From an uncultured Clostridium sp. (GTDB taxonomy: Bacteria; Bacillota; Clostridia; Lachnospirales; Lachnospiraceae), in contig CALELW010000230.1 in assembly GCA_937902905.1 (NCBI GenBank), positions 1-21,540 of the forward strand: a stretch of DNA of 21,540 nt, read 5' to 3'. Position 1 is the stretch's first letter, and each line of letters starts with the position of its first letter. The translations under genes and the position numbers were made by a program. The notes beneath the pieces were generated by a model. The model saw only the letters and a list, made by a program, of their open reading frames with translations. It made no database searches and was not told the DNA's origin. Positions 8,868 through 15,282 of the stretch are shown here, in pieces.

Positions 8868-8884
8868 AAATGTCATCGACATTT
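8868..8884 (-). promoter_or_regulatory. second hairpin in rplJ leader
   Basis: AAATGTC and GACATTT (8868-8874, 8878-8884) form a 7-bp stem with a 3-base loop, immediately after the attenuator U-run and about 70 bases before the rplJ ribosome site. It may be part of the leader fold; no specific role is shown. Confidence 0.3.
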
Positions 8885-8885
8885 A

Positions 8886-8919
8886 TAAAAAATCCTCTGC
8901 CTGCACACGCAGACAGAGG
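8886..8919 (-). terminator. attenuator terminator in the rplJL leader
   Basis: In the minus-strand transcript CCTCTGTCTGC and GCAGGCAGAGG (8894-8919) form an 11-bp stem with one GU pair and a 4-base loop. ATTTTTTATA follows. It sits between the L10-binding fold and rplJ. Its 5' arm (8909-8916) can instead pair with GTAGACAG of the aptamer (8997-9004), giving a plausible antiterminator. Confidence 0.85.
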
Positions 8920-8934
8920 ACATAATCTCACTAT

Positions 8935-9012
8935 GATTGTATTCACAATCTTCCTCGGCAAGCGGCATCCGCACTTACATAGCAAAGCTATACTTGCTGT
9001 CTACGGCAGTTA
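8935..9012 (-). promoter_or_regulatory. ribosomal protein L10 leader (L10(L12)-binding mRNA element)
   Basis: Upstream of rplJ the transcript contains GCCGTAGACAGCAAG (8993-9007) and CTTGCCGAGG (8953-8962). These match the two conserved sides of the L10 leader RNA family, pairing through CAAG/CTTG with internal hairpins between. A GATTGT-GAAT-ACAATC hairpin (8935-8950) follows. In Bacillus subtilis L10(L12)4 binding to this leader is known to promote attenuation of rplJL. The layout here (aptamer, competing arm, terminator) fits that mechanism. The exact edges are estimates. Confidence 0.75.
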
Positions 9013-9024
9013 TAAACTTTAGTC

Positions 9025-9053
9025 AGTGTAGCATAGCGCTACACAATTGTCAA
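9025..9053 (-). promoter_or_regulatory. rplJL promoter
   Basis: TTGACA (9048-9053) and TACACT (9025-9030) on the minus strand are 17 bp apart, a near-consensus sigma-A promoter starting only 10 bp after the rplA stop codon. No terminator separates rplA from it, so rplJL is probably transcribed both by read-through and from here. A TGTAGC/GCTACA inverted repeat (9027-9032, 9038-9043) overlaps the -10 and spacer. Confidence 0.8.
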
Positions 9054-9062
9054 GTTTTTTAA

Positions 9063-9755
9063 TTATCCAATTTTCAAAGTATTTACTTTGATTCCAGGAC
9101 CCATTGTAGAAGTTACTGTAACGCTCTTCATATAAGTTCCTTTTGCACTTGCTGGTTTTGCTTTAATAATAGCATCCATCAATGTGTTAAAGTTCTCAGT
9201 AAGCTGCTCTTCTGTGAAAGAAGCCTTACCAACTGGACAATGGATAATATTTGCTTTATCCAAACGATACTCGATTTTACCTGCTTTAATATCATTAACA
9301 GCCTTTGTAACATCCATTGTAACCGTACCGGCTTTTGGGTTTGGCATCAAGCCTTTTGGTCCGAGGACACGTCCCAAACGACCAACTACGCCCATCATGT
9401 CAGGTGTTGCTACTACAACGTCAAAATCGAACCATCCCTCATTCTGGATTCTTGGAATGAGTTCTTCGCCACCAACAAAATCTGCACCTGCTGCTTCTGC
9501 TTCTGCCACTTTATCGCCTTTTGCGAATACAAGAACACGAACTGTTTTACCAGTACCGTGAGGCAGAACAACGGCACCACGTACCTGCTGGTCAGCATGA
9601 CGGCCATCTACACCAAGACGGATATGAGCTTCTACGGTTTCATCAAATTTTGCAACTGCTGTTTTCTTAACAAGGCTAATTGCTTCAGCCACATCATACT
9701 GTGTTGCACGATCTACTAATTTTGCGGCCTCTGTATATTTTTTACCTCTTTTCAT
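9063..9755 (-). CDS. rplA: 50S ribosomal protein L1
   Basis: Forms the L1 stalk that helps release E-site tRNA; 230 aa, normal length. It starts at ATG 9753-9755 (MKRGKKYTEAAKLVDR), preceded by AGGAGG. Family motifs include VRGAVVLPHGTGKTVRVLVF, the GRLGRVLGPKGLMPNPKAGT signature of L1 and, near the end, TVTSTMGPGIKVN. It follows rplK by 86 bp; that gap can fold and may be an L1 autoregulatory site. Confidence 0.97.
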   Translation of the reverse strand: MKRGKKYTEAAKLVDRATQYDVAEAISLVKKTAVAKFDETVEAHIRLGVDGRHADQQVRGAVVLPHGTGKTVRVLVFAKGDKVAEAEAAGADFVGGEELIPRIQNEGWFDFDVVVATPDMMGVVGRLGRVLGPKGLMPNPKAGTVTMDVTKAVNDIKAGKIEYRLDKANIIHCPVGKASFTEEQLTENFNTLMDAIIKAKPASAKGTYMKSVTVTSTMGPGIKVNTLKIG

Positions 9756-9770
9756 TTTTCAAACCTCCTA

Positions 9771-9797
9771 GTGGTATTAACGAACATTGTCTCCCAC
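9771..9797 (-). promoter_or_regulatory. possible L1-binding site in the rplK-rplA gap
   Basis: In the transcript GTGGGAG (from 9797) can pair through GTGG/CCAC with bases 9771-9774, which sit just before the AGGAGG site of rplA. This would place the rplA ribosome site at the base of a hairpin. L1 is known to repress its own operon by binding mRNA that mimics its rRNA site; assigning that role here is inference. Confidence 0.35.
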
Positions 9798-9841
9798 AAC
9801 GTCCAAATGACATTAGTTCTTTTTTCTGCGATAAATTTTGA

Positions 9842-10267
9842 CTACTCTTCTACTGTGATACCCATACTTCTTGCTGTACCAGCAATCATGCTCATAGCTG
9901 CTTCTAAGCTGCCGGCATTTAAGTCAGGCATTTTTGTTTCTGCAATTTTCTGGATGTCTTCCTTAGAAATTGTAGCAACTTTCTTTTTGTTCGGCTCGCC
10001 GGAACCAGACTGAATCTTGCATGCTTTCTTCAAAAGAACAGCAGCCGGCGGAGTCTTTGTTACAAAACTAAAACTTCTATCTGCATAAACAGTAATTACA
10101 ACAGGAATAATCATTCCATCCTGTCCCTGTGTTTTAGCGTTAAACTCTTTTGTAAACTGAGCAATATTGATTCCGTGCTGTCCAAGTGCAGGACCAACCG
10201 GTGGTGCCGGAGTTGCCTTTCCTGCCGGAATCTGTAATTTAATATATCCTTCGACTTTCTTAGCCAT
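9842..10267 (-). CDS. rplK: 50S ribosomal protein L11
   Basis: Part of the GTPase-associated centre next to L10/L12; 141 aa, exactly the family length. I use ATG 10265-10267 (MAKKVEGYIKLQIPAG), eight bases after GGAGGAA. A TTG two codons earlier is in frame but poorly placed. The family pattern ATPAPPVGPALGQHGINIAQ is at about residues 20-39. The C-terminal rRNA-binding domain contains MPDLNAGSLEAAMSMIAGTA. It lies 20 bp after nusG in the same operon. Confidence 0.97.
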   Translation of the reverse strand: MAKKVEGYIKLQIPAGKATPAPPVGPALGQHGINIAQFTKEFNAKTQGQDGMIIPVVITVYADRSFSFVTKTPPAAVLLKKACKIQSGSGEPNKKKVATISKEDIQKIAETKMPDLNAGSLEAAMSMIAGTARSMGITVEE

Positions 10268-10287
10268 TTTCAATTCCTCCTAAACGA

Positions 10288-10806
10288 TTAAACCAGTTTC
10301 AATTCTGAGAAGTCAATCTCAACCGGAGTATCACGGCCAAACATATCGATAACAATAACTGCCATCTGTTTTGCCGGGTGAACTTCCTGAACAACACCGT
10401 CAGTATCCTGCCATACTCCCTCTGTAACGATAACATGATCTCCAATGGAAAACGGAGAAGCCTCTGCCTCTGCCAAAAATCCCATGTTGGCAATTTCTTC
10501 CTCTGTCAACGGTACCGGTTTAGATCCCGGTCCAACAAATCCTGTTACGCCACGTGTGTTTCGCACAACATACCAAGTCTGGTCATTCATAATCATATTG
10601 ATTAAAACGTACGCCGGAAACATTTTCTTCTGAACCTGTTTCTTTTCTCCGTTTTTCTCTTCTACGACCGTCTGCAGTGGAATCAGAACTTCTAAAATCT
10701 GATCCTGCAGATTACGATTCTCGATTGTTTTCTCAATATCCGCTTTTACCTTATTCTCATAACCGGAATAAGTATGAACTACATACCATTTTGCTTCTTC
10801 TGCCAT
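10288..10806 (-). CDS. nusG: transcription termination/antitermination protein NusG
   Basis: Binds RNA polymerase and modulates pausing, termination and coupling to the ribosome; 172 aa, normal length. It starts at ATG 10804-10806 (MAEEAKWYVVHTYSGYENKV). The N-terminal NGN domain (about residues 1-110) includes FPAYVLINMIMNDQTWYVVR and GVTGFVGPG. The C-terminal KOW domain (about residues 120-172) contains GDHVIVTEGVWQDTDG. The AGGAGG ribosome site overlaps the secE stop codon, so the two are likely translationally coupled. Confidence 0.97.
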   Translation of the reverse strand: MAEEAKWYVVHTYSGYENKVKADIEKTIENRNLQDQILEVLIPLQTVVEEKNGEKKQVQKKMFPAYVLINMIMNDQTWYVVRNTRGVTGFVGPGSKPVPLTEEEIANMGFLAEAEASPFSIGDHVIVTEGVWQDTDGVVQEVHPAKQMAVIVIDMFGRDTPVEIDFSELKLV

Positions 10807-10815
10807 GGCAACCTC

Positions 10816-11019
10816 CTATGAAACAATGTGAAGTGCGGTCAAGCCCAGACGAATCGCCCAGTCAACACCAGCAATCAGTATACCGAGCAATACGGACACT
10901 ACGATTACAAGTGCAGATTGTTTCACCAAGTCTTCCTTCTTCGGCCAGGTACACTTCTTGAACTCACTCTTTACACTTTTAAAGAAGCCAGGTTTCGAAG
11001 TCTTTTCTGCTTCGCTCAT
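10816..11019 (-). CDS. secE: preprotein translocase subunit SecE
   Basis: Small integral subunit that clamps the SecY channel; 67 aa, usual for Gram-positives with a single membrane span. I chose ATG 11017-11019 (MSEAEKTSKPGFFKSVKSEF), ten bases after AAAGGA. A GTG at 11028 is too close to that site. The conserved amphipathic segment KKCTWPKKEDLVKQS (about residues 21-35) precedes one hydrophobic helix (ALVIVVSVLLGILIAGVDW). It lies between rpmG and nusG as is standard. Confidence 0.96.
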   Translation of the reverse strand: MSEAEKTSKPGFFKSVKSEFKKCTWPKKEDLVKQSALVIVVSVLLGILIAGVDWAIRLGLTALHIVS

Positions 11020-11052
11020 GTGACACACATCCTTTCCGAAACATCACACGGA

Positions 11053-11202
11053 CTACTTAGTCTCCTTGTGTAACGTGTGTTTCTTACAAAATCTACAATA
11101 TTTCTTTGTTTCCATTCTGTCCGGATGGTTCTTCTTATCTTTGGTCATGTTGTAATTACGCTGTTTGCATTCTGTACATTCCAAAGTAATTTTAGTACGC
11201 AT
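11053..11202 (-). CDS. rpmG: 50S ribosomal protein L33
   Basis: Small large-subunit protein, 49 aa (MRTKITLECTECKQRNYNMT...). It starts at ATG 11200-11202 after GGAGGTGAC. Four cysteines in two CxxC pairs (CTEC near residue 9-12, CRFC near residue 36-39) make this the zinc-binding form rather than the C-minus paralog used in zinc starvation. It is the first gene of the rpmG-secE-nusG-rplK-rplA operon, 33 bp before secE. Confidence 0.95.
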   Translation of the reverse strand: MRTKITLECTECKQRNYNMTKDKKNHPDRMETKKYCRFCKKHTLHKETK

Positions 11203-11229
11203 CTTGTCACCTCCGTGAAATTATTTTTT

Positions 11230-11279
11230 CTGAATCCACGCAACCCTGCGCTTATTCAGCTCTTACACCGCAATTGCGG
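11230..11279 (-). promoter_or_regulatory. structured leader of the rpmG-secE-nusG operon
   Basis: Two hairpins lie between the promoter and rpmG. CCGCAATTGCGG (11268-11279) is a perfect palindrome. CTGAAT/ATTCAG (11230-11235, 11254-11259) encloses CGCA-ACCC-TGCG. No U-run follows either on the coding strand, so neither is a terminator. Function is unknown. Confidence 0.4.
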
Positions 11280-11328
11280 CTTGGTCAAAATTTTGGCATA
11301 AAAAAAAGACCTAATTCATCGCCTATCC

Positions 11329-11358
11329 ACTATACCACAAGCCATAGGTCCACGTCAA
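11329..11358 (-). promoter_or_regulatory. promoter of rpmG-secE-nusG-rplK-rplA
   Basis: TTGACG (11353-11358) and TATAGT (11329-11334) on the minus strand are separated by 18 bp. Transcription would begin near 11322, about 120 nt before rpmG. The octamer TTGTGGTA overlaps the -10, as it does in the rpoB promoter. Confidence 0.75.
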
Positions 11359-11372
11359 TAAGTTTTTTTCGC

Positions 11373-11521
11373 GAAAGCTACAAGCCATGCAAAAAATAAA
11401 TCAGCACCTATTTTGCGGGAGCTTGCTCACAGCAAATATAGGGGATGAGTTATTTTTTATAGGGCGACAGCCCGTGACCGAGTGAGCTTTGCTCACGAGG
11501 TCGGCATGGCTTGTAGCTTTC
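11373..11521. repeat. 149-bp structured inverted-repeat element (cloverleaf-like)
   Basis: Perfect 18-bp inverted repeats bound the element: GAAAGCTACAAGCCATGC (11373-11390) and its complement (11504-11521). They enclose three more hairpins. An imperfect stem of about 27 bp pairs 11391-11416 with 11432-11458. GGGC-GACA-GCCC lies at 11462-11473. GACC/GGTC with tandem GA/GA then GTGAGC-TTT-GCTCAC lies at 11476-11502. It has no ORF. Both strands could fold alike. It could be a folded RNA, a MITE-like element or an extragenic palindromic repeat; I do not recognise the family. Clear target-site duplications are not visible (TCGC flanks both sides, offset by two bases on the right). Confidence 0.7.
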
Positions 11522-11551
11522 TATCGCCAACATTCTCTCCTAACAACAAAA

Positions 11552-11573
11552 TAGAGGGCAAAACATATGCCCC
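11552..11573 (-). terminator. terminator after the small secreted-protein gene
   Basis: GGGCA (11556-11560) and TGCCC (11568-11572) form a short GC-rich stem with a 7-base loop. On the minus strand a T-rich run (CTATTTTGTTG) follows, about 12 bp past the stop codon at 11584. Confidence 0.6.
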
Positions 11574-11583
11574 TGCCGCAAAA

Positions 11584-12027
11584 TCATGCAGAAAGATAAA
11601 TTTTTAAAACCTTTCCTTTCACTATTTTAACCCATGTGGAAATACCAGCCCAATTTTTCGTGCTTTTAATTCCACGTTGTTTTGTGAACTTTTTAATTGC
11701 ATAAGAATACTCTTCATTTCCCTCGCATTCTACCACTTTACAATTAGATGCAACCTTATACTTTCGCGTCTTTGCCTTGATTTTTTTACTTGTATCCCAA
11801 TCAAACTTTTTCTTCACCTTGCTCATGCCACCCTTAATAATCAATTTACCACCCCGATAATACATTTTAATACGACATCCAGCTTCACCGCCCTGACTCT
11901 TTGTAAGCCCCGTTCCATAAAGCCAATACGAACTTGCCGCCTTAGCCTTACTTCCTCCGCCCCATTGACACAGTCCTCCAACCAAAAGGGATAACACCAA
12001 TAACTTTGCAATAAACTTCTTTCTCAT
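11584..12027 (-). CDS. small secreted protein of unknown function
   Basis: 147 aa; I do not recognise the family. It starts at ATG 12025-12027, five bases after AGGAGGTAG. Residues 1-31 form a classic signal peptide: MRKKF, a hydrophobic core (LLVLSLLVGGL), then KAKAA as the likely cleavage site. The mature part is short, Lys- and Gly-rich and probably beta-stranded, with two cysteines after the signal (GCRIK and NCKVV). It lacks a cell-wall anchor or lipobox. It lies 96 bp after the membrane-protein gene, with no clear terminator between, so it may be the tail of that operon; I saw no convincing promoter in the gap. Confidence 0.8.
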   Translation of the reverse strand: MRKKFIAKLLVLSLLVGGLCQWGGGSKAKAASSYWLYGTGLTKSQGGEAGCRIKMYYRGGKLIIKGGMSKVKKKFDWDTSKKIKAKTRKYKVASNCKVVECEGNEEYSYAIKKFTKQRGIKSTKNWAGISTWVKIVKGKVLKIYLSA

Positions 12028-12123
12028 TTTTCTACCTCCTAAAAAATTTCATAAATAACTTTACATTCAATATAACAAATGCATTTTGAAATTTCTTTGG
12101 AATTTTTCAGTAAAAAAATCCAC

Positions 12124-13347
12124 TTAAATCCAATGATTATACGTTGCCACGGTTCCAATCAGATTAATCGCAAACCCAAACGCCAAAATCACCGTATTCC
12201 ACTGCACAAACTTTTCACCCTTTGGTTTCCAGAGCGCCAGACCAAAAAACAAATACGGCATCATATCAAGCAGATACCGGTTGCCAAACTGCCAGCCGCC
12301 AAGTGTTTTGTGACAGCAGATAATCAACAAATGTGCCACCGCCAGAAGAGGAAGCATAATCAAAAGCGTAAGATTTCCCTCTCTCTTTTTCACCAATGCA
12401 TAAACCCAAACGCCAATCATAGTAATAAAAATCGGCGCAATCAGCCAAAACGCCATTCCGTCCGATGAGAAAAATGAAAGCGCACCGCCGTTTTCCCCTG
12501 CTGCCGGCAGACGCAGATAATGCATTAAATTTCCTTTTAAATAAGAAAGATTAAACTGACCGGTTGTGGTTCTCGTAAACTCCGGCAGATAATTATGTCC
12601 AAACTCCGTGATATTGCCGAAGCGGGCATAATTAAGTACCATATACGAAATTGCAATCGCACCACAGCCAATCGCCCAGTACCATTTTTCTTTTACAAGC
12701 TGCCATACTGTCCCCTTCGGATTTTCCTTTTTGTACCCTTTCACCAAAAGATAAACCAGAAGAATTCCATAGAGCACAAGCATCGGACGGCATCCTACAG
12801 CGCACGCCCAAAAAGCCAGCGCCAAACCACCTTTATTTCGCAGCGTATAATACAACGCCATCAAGCTTAGCGTAAAACTCATGCTCTGTGCAATAAACCA
12901 CACATAGCCGTTCATTCCGACAAATAAATAACCGGAAGCAAAGTAAAGCATAAGCACCCAGAACAGTGAATGCTGTTTCTCCGCACTTGTCTCCCGATAA
13001 AGCTTGACCGCATAAACGCACCCGACAATCGTAACGGTAAGGGCAATTAAATGGTCCGGTGTATTTGTTCCAAATAAGATAACAAATGGTATCAGTACAT
13101 AGGAAGGAAATGGTGGAAAACTAACAAAATATTTTCCCTGATAAATGGCAAGTTCAAGCCACTCGTAATTCTGCCCCAAATCAAGTCTGCCCTTTAACCA
13201 CGAATCCGTCTGCAGGGCATATGAATTATATGGATTACTCTGCCATGGCCATTGTCCGGTAAATGCCGCAATCACCCAAAACGCTCCAAGTAACGCAAGC
13301 GGCACAATGACATAAATCCAATCCATCTTTTCAAGCCATTTTTTCAT
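12124..13347 (-). CDS. polytopic membrane protein, GT-C-type glycosyltransferase-like
   Basis: 407 aa with roughly ten to eleven hydrophobic segments. It starts at ATG 13345-13347 (MKKWLEKMDWIYVIVPLALL), after AGGAGG. The first extracytoplasmic loop reads DSWLKGRLDLGQNYEWLELA then YQGKYFVSFPPFPSYVLIPF. A small loop with Asp and Gly-Arg followed by SFPPxP is typical of uncharacterised GT-C-fold (dolichol- or polyprenyl-phosphate-sugar dependent) transferases. A late GGWQFGNRYLLDMMPYLFF motif fits the same group. A role in envelope glycan assembly is inference. It is 13 bp after the rhodanese-TtcA gene, clearly co-transcribed, though function does not obviously link them. Confidence 0.75.
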   Translation of the reverse strand: MKKWLEKMDWIYVIVPLALLGAFWVIAAFTGQWPWQSNPYNSYALQTDSWLKGRLDLGQNYEWLELAIYQGKYFVSFPPFPSYVLIPFVILFGTNTPDHLIALTVTIVGCVYAVKLYRETSAEKQHSLFWVLMLYFASGYLFVGMNGYVWFIAQSMSFTLSLMALYYTLRNKGGLALAFWACAVGCRPMLVLYGILLVYLLVKGYKKENPKGTVWQLVKEKWYWAIGCGAIAISYMVLNYARFGNITEFGHNYLPEFTRTTTGQFNLSYLKGNLMHYLRLPAAGENGGALSFFSSDGMAFWLIAPIFITMIGVWVYALVKKREGNLTLLIMLPLLAVAHLLIICCHKTLGGWQFGNRYLLDMMPYLFFGLALWKPKGEKFVQWNTVILAFGFAINLIGTVATYNHWI

Positions 13348-13360
13348 ATTCTCTCTCCTC

Positions 13361-14503
13361 CTATTTATCCTCGTAATGCTCCAGAAAATGATGTTTAACA
13401 CCGTCTTTTTTATAAGCAATTACTGTATCCAGATTTACATTTTCCACGCTCTTAAAAATATTTCCCTCAATAAAAGGATTTGTCTTCTTCAACTCATGAA
13501 TCAGATTTTTAATTTCCAGTCGTTTCGAGCGTGTTTCCTCGTTATCGCATGTAGTACAAGTGTCCGTAAATTTGCACGCACACTGAATAAATTTCAAATC
13601 ATTGTAGTCTCGCCACGCCTTAATGTCATCTTCACGAACAAGATACAACGGGCGAATTAACTCCATCCCCTCAAAATTTGTGCTGTGGAGTTTCGGCATC
13701 ATCGTCTGCACCTGCGCCCCATAGAGCATTCCCATCAAAATCGTTTCAATAACATCGTCGTAATGATGTCCAAGTGCAATCTTATTGCAGCCAAGCTCTC
13801 TCGCAAAATTATACAAATGACCTCTCCGCATACGGGCACACAAATAACACGGTGATTTCTCAACATGGTAAACCGAATCAAAAATATTCGATTCAAAAAT
13901 CGTAATCGGCACATTCAGAATTTTCGCATTGTTCTCAATCACTTTGCGGTTTGCCTCGCTGTAGCCGGGGTCCATAACAAGAAATTTTACGTCAAATTCA
14001 AACTTACTGAAACGTTTCAAATCCTGAAAACATTTCGCCATCAGCATTGAATCTTTACCGCCGGAAATACAGACCGCAATTTTATCTCCCGGCTTTACCA
14101 ATTCATACTGTGTAACCGCTTTCGTAAACTTCGACCAAATATTTTTTCGGAATTTTTTATGAAGACTCCGCTCTACTTCTTTCGCCTTATCAATGGCATT
14201 ATCTTGTTCTTCCATCTGACGAAAACGTGCCAAAAGCCACGAAGCGTAGCCACCCTGAAGGCTCACAGCATCGAACCCTTCTTCGCAAAGTTTTTCTGCA
14301 ACACCTACACTGGTCTCACCTCTGCTGCAGCAAATAACAAGCTTTTTGGTCTTATCCACCTCAGGGCTTGCCGAAATTTCATCTTTATCCAAGTGCAATG
14401 CTCCATCTACGGCACCTCTAGCCACTTCCTGCTCACCGCGAATATCAATAATCTGATAAGTTTCCGGATTCATCGCAAATAATTCATCTACTGTAATACT
14501 CAT
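13361..14503 (-). CDS. rhodanese-TtcA fusion: probable tRNA 2-thiocytidine(32) synthesis protein
   Basis: 380 aa with two parts. Residues 1-95 are a rhodanese domain with the loop CSRGETS and catalytic-type Cys59, able in principle to carry persulfide sulfur. Residues 110-380 are a TtcA-like ATP pyrophosphatase: PP-loop SGGKDS (147-152), PCYLCARMRRGHLY with C219/C222 (iron-sulfur-type cysteines), and GHHYDDVIET (245-254). TtcA thiolates C32 of tRNA using an Fe-S cluster. Instead of the usual PCxLC, the C-terminal site reads QCACKFTDTCTTC (C308, C310, C316, C319), so the cluster or zinc ligation may differ. ATG 14501-14503 is one base after the tcdA stop and the ribosome site is weak, suggesting translational coupling. 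A related U34/U54-type thiolase is the alternative. Confidence 0.8.
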   Translation of the reverse strand: MSITVDELFAMNPETYQIIDIRGEQEVARGAVDGALHLDKDEISASPEVDKTKKLVICCSRGETSVGVAEKLCEEGFDAVSLQGGYASWLLARFRQMEEQDNAIDKAKEVERSLHKKFRKNIWSKFTKAVTQYELVKPGDKIAVCISGGKDSMLMAKCFQDLKRFSKFEFDVKFLVMDPGYSEANRKVIENNAKILNVPITIFESNIFDSVYHVEKSPCYLCARMRRGHLYNFARELGCNKIALGHHYDDVIETILMGMLYGAQVQTMMPKLHSTNFEGMELIRPLYLVREDDIKAWRDYNDLKFIQCACKFTDTCTTCDNEETRSKRLEIKNLIHELKKTNPFIEGNIFKSVENVNLDTVIAYKKDGVKHHFLEHYEDK

Positions 14504-14504
14504 A

Positions 14505-15275
14505 TTAACGCCGCTCACTTTCTGTCTGACACAAGTCTTTAACCACCTCGCCGGCAATAATAAGCCCCGCAACCGAAGGTACAAATGCTGTACTTCCCGG
14601 AATATCCCGGCGCTCCGTGCACTTATGCTTTGCCCCCGGCGGGCAGATGCAGTTTGTCCGGCAGCTGATTGCCATATCCTCAATCGGACGTTTCGGCTGT
14701 TCTTCCGAATATACCACCTTGAGTTTCTTCACACCGCGCTTCTTCAGCTCACGCCGCATTACTTTTGCCAGTGGACACACTTTTGTTTTATAAATATCCG
14801 CAACACGGAAACCGCTCGCATCTAACTTATTACCGGCACCCATACTGCTGATAATCGGTGTATTTGTCTCCTTCGCACGCAGGATTAATTCAATCTTTGC
14901 CGTCACTGTATCAACCGCATCAATCACGTAGTCATATTCCTCAAACGGAAATTCTTCTGCATTTTCCGGTAAAAAGAAGCACTTATGAACATTTACAACA
15001 GCATCCGGGTTGATATCTAAAATTCGCTCTTTCATGACATCCACCTTGTACTGTCCAACCGTTTTTCTTGTAGCAATAATCTGACGGTTCAGATTTGTCA
15101 GACAAACCTTATCATCGTCAATCAAATCAAATGTAAACACGCCGCTGCGAACAAGCGCCTCACATACATAACCACCGACACCGCCAATTCCGAAAACTGC
15201 CACTCTGGCATTTTTCAGGCGTTCCATACCTTCTTTTCCCAACAATAATTCCGTTCTTGAAAATTGTGTCAACAT
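14505..15275 (-). CDS. tcdA: tRNA threonylcarbamoyladenosine dehydratase
   Basis: 256 aa, E1/ThiF-like. TcdA (CsdL) uses ATP to cyclise t6A37 to ct6A37 in ANN-decoding tRNAs. The nucleotide-binding motif GIGGVGG is at residues 29-35, followed by LIDDDKVCLTNLNRQ (about 51-65) with the Asp and Asn-Arg-Gln of the family. VIDAVDTVTAK and SSMGAGNKLDASGF follow. The Cys-containing segment ISCRTNCICPPGAKHKC (about 207-223) and FVPSVAGLIIAGEVV close the domain. It starts at ATG 15273-15275; AAAGGATGA overlaps the stop of the beta-helix gene, so the two are likely coupled. Confidence 0.93.
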   Translation of the reverse strand: MLTQFSRTELLLGKEGMERLKNARVAVFGIGGVGGYVCEALVRSGVFTFDLIDDDKVCLTNLNRQIIATRKTVGQYKVDVMKERILDINPDAVVNVHKCFFLPENAEEFPFEEYDYVIDAVDTVTAKIELILRAKETNTPIISSMGAGNKLDASGFRVADIYKTKVCPLAKVMRRELKKRGVKKLKVVYSEEQPKRPIEDMAISCRTNCICPPGAKHKCTERRDIPGSTAFVPSVAGLIIAGEVVKDLCQTESERR

Positions 15276-15282
15276 CTTAGTT

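Noticed and set aside
11077..11301. Plus-strand reading frame of 74 codons over rpmG
   Set aside because: It is a shadow of rpmG and its leader, with no ribosome site and no recognisable protein.
11373..11521. Insertion sequence
   Set aside because: There is no transposase and no clear target-site duplication; the 4-bp TCGC flanks are offset and too short to count.
11203..11583. tRNA gene in the gap upstream of rpmG
   Set aside because: No acceptor-stem pair with a T-arm (GTTCRA) was found. The hairpins there are accounted for by the leader and the inverted-repeat element.
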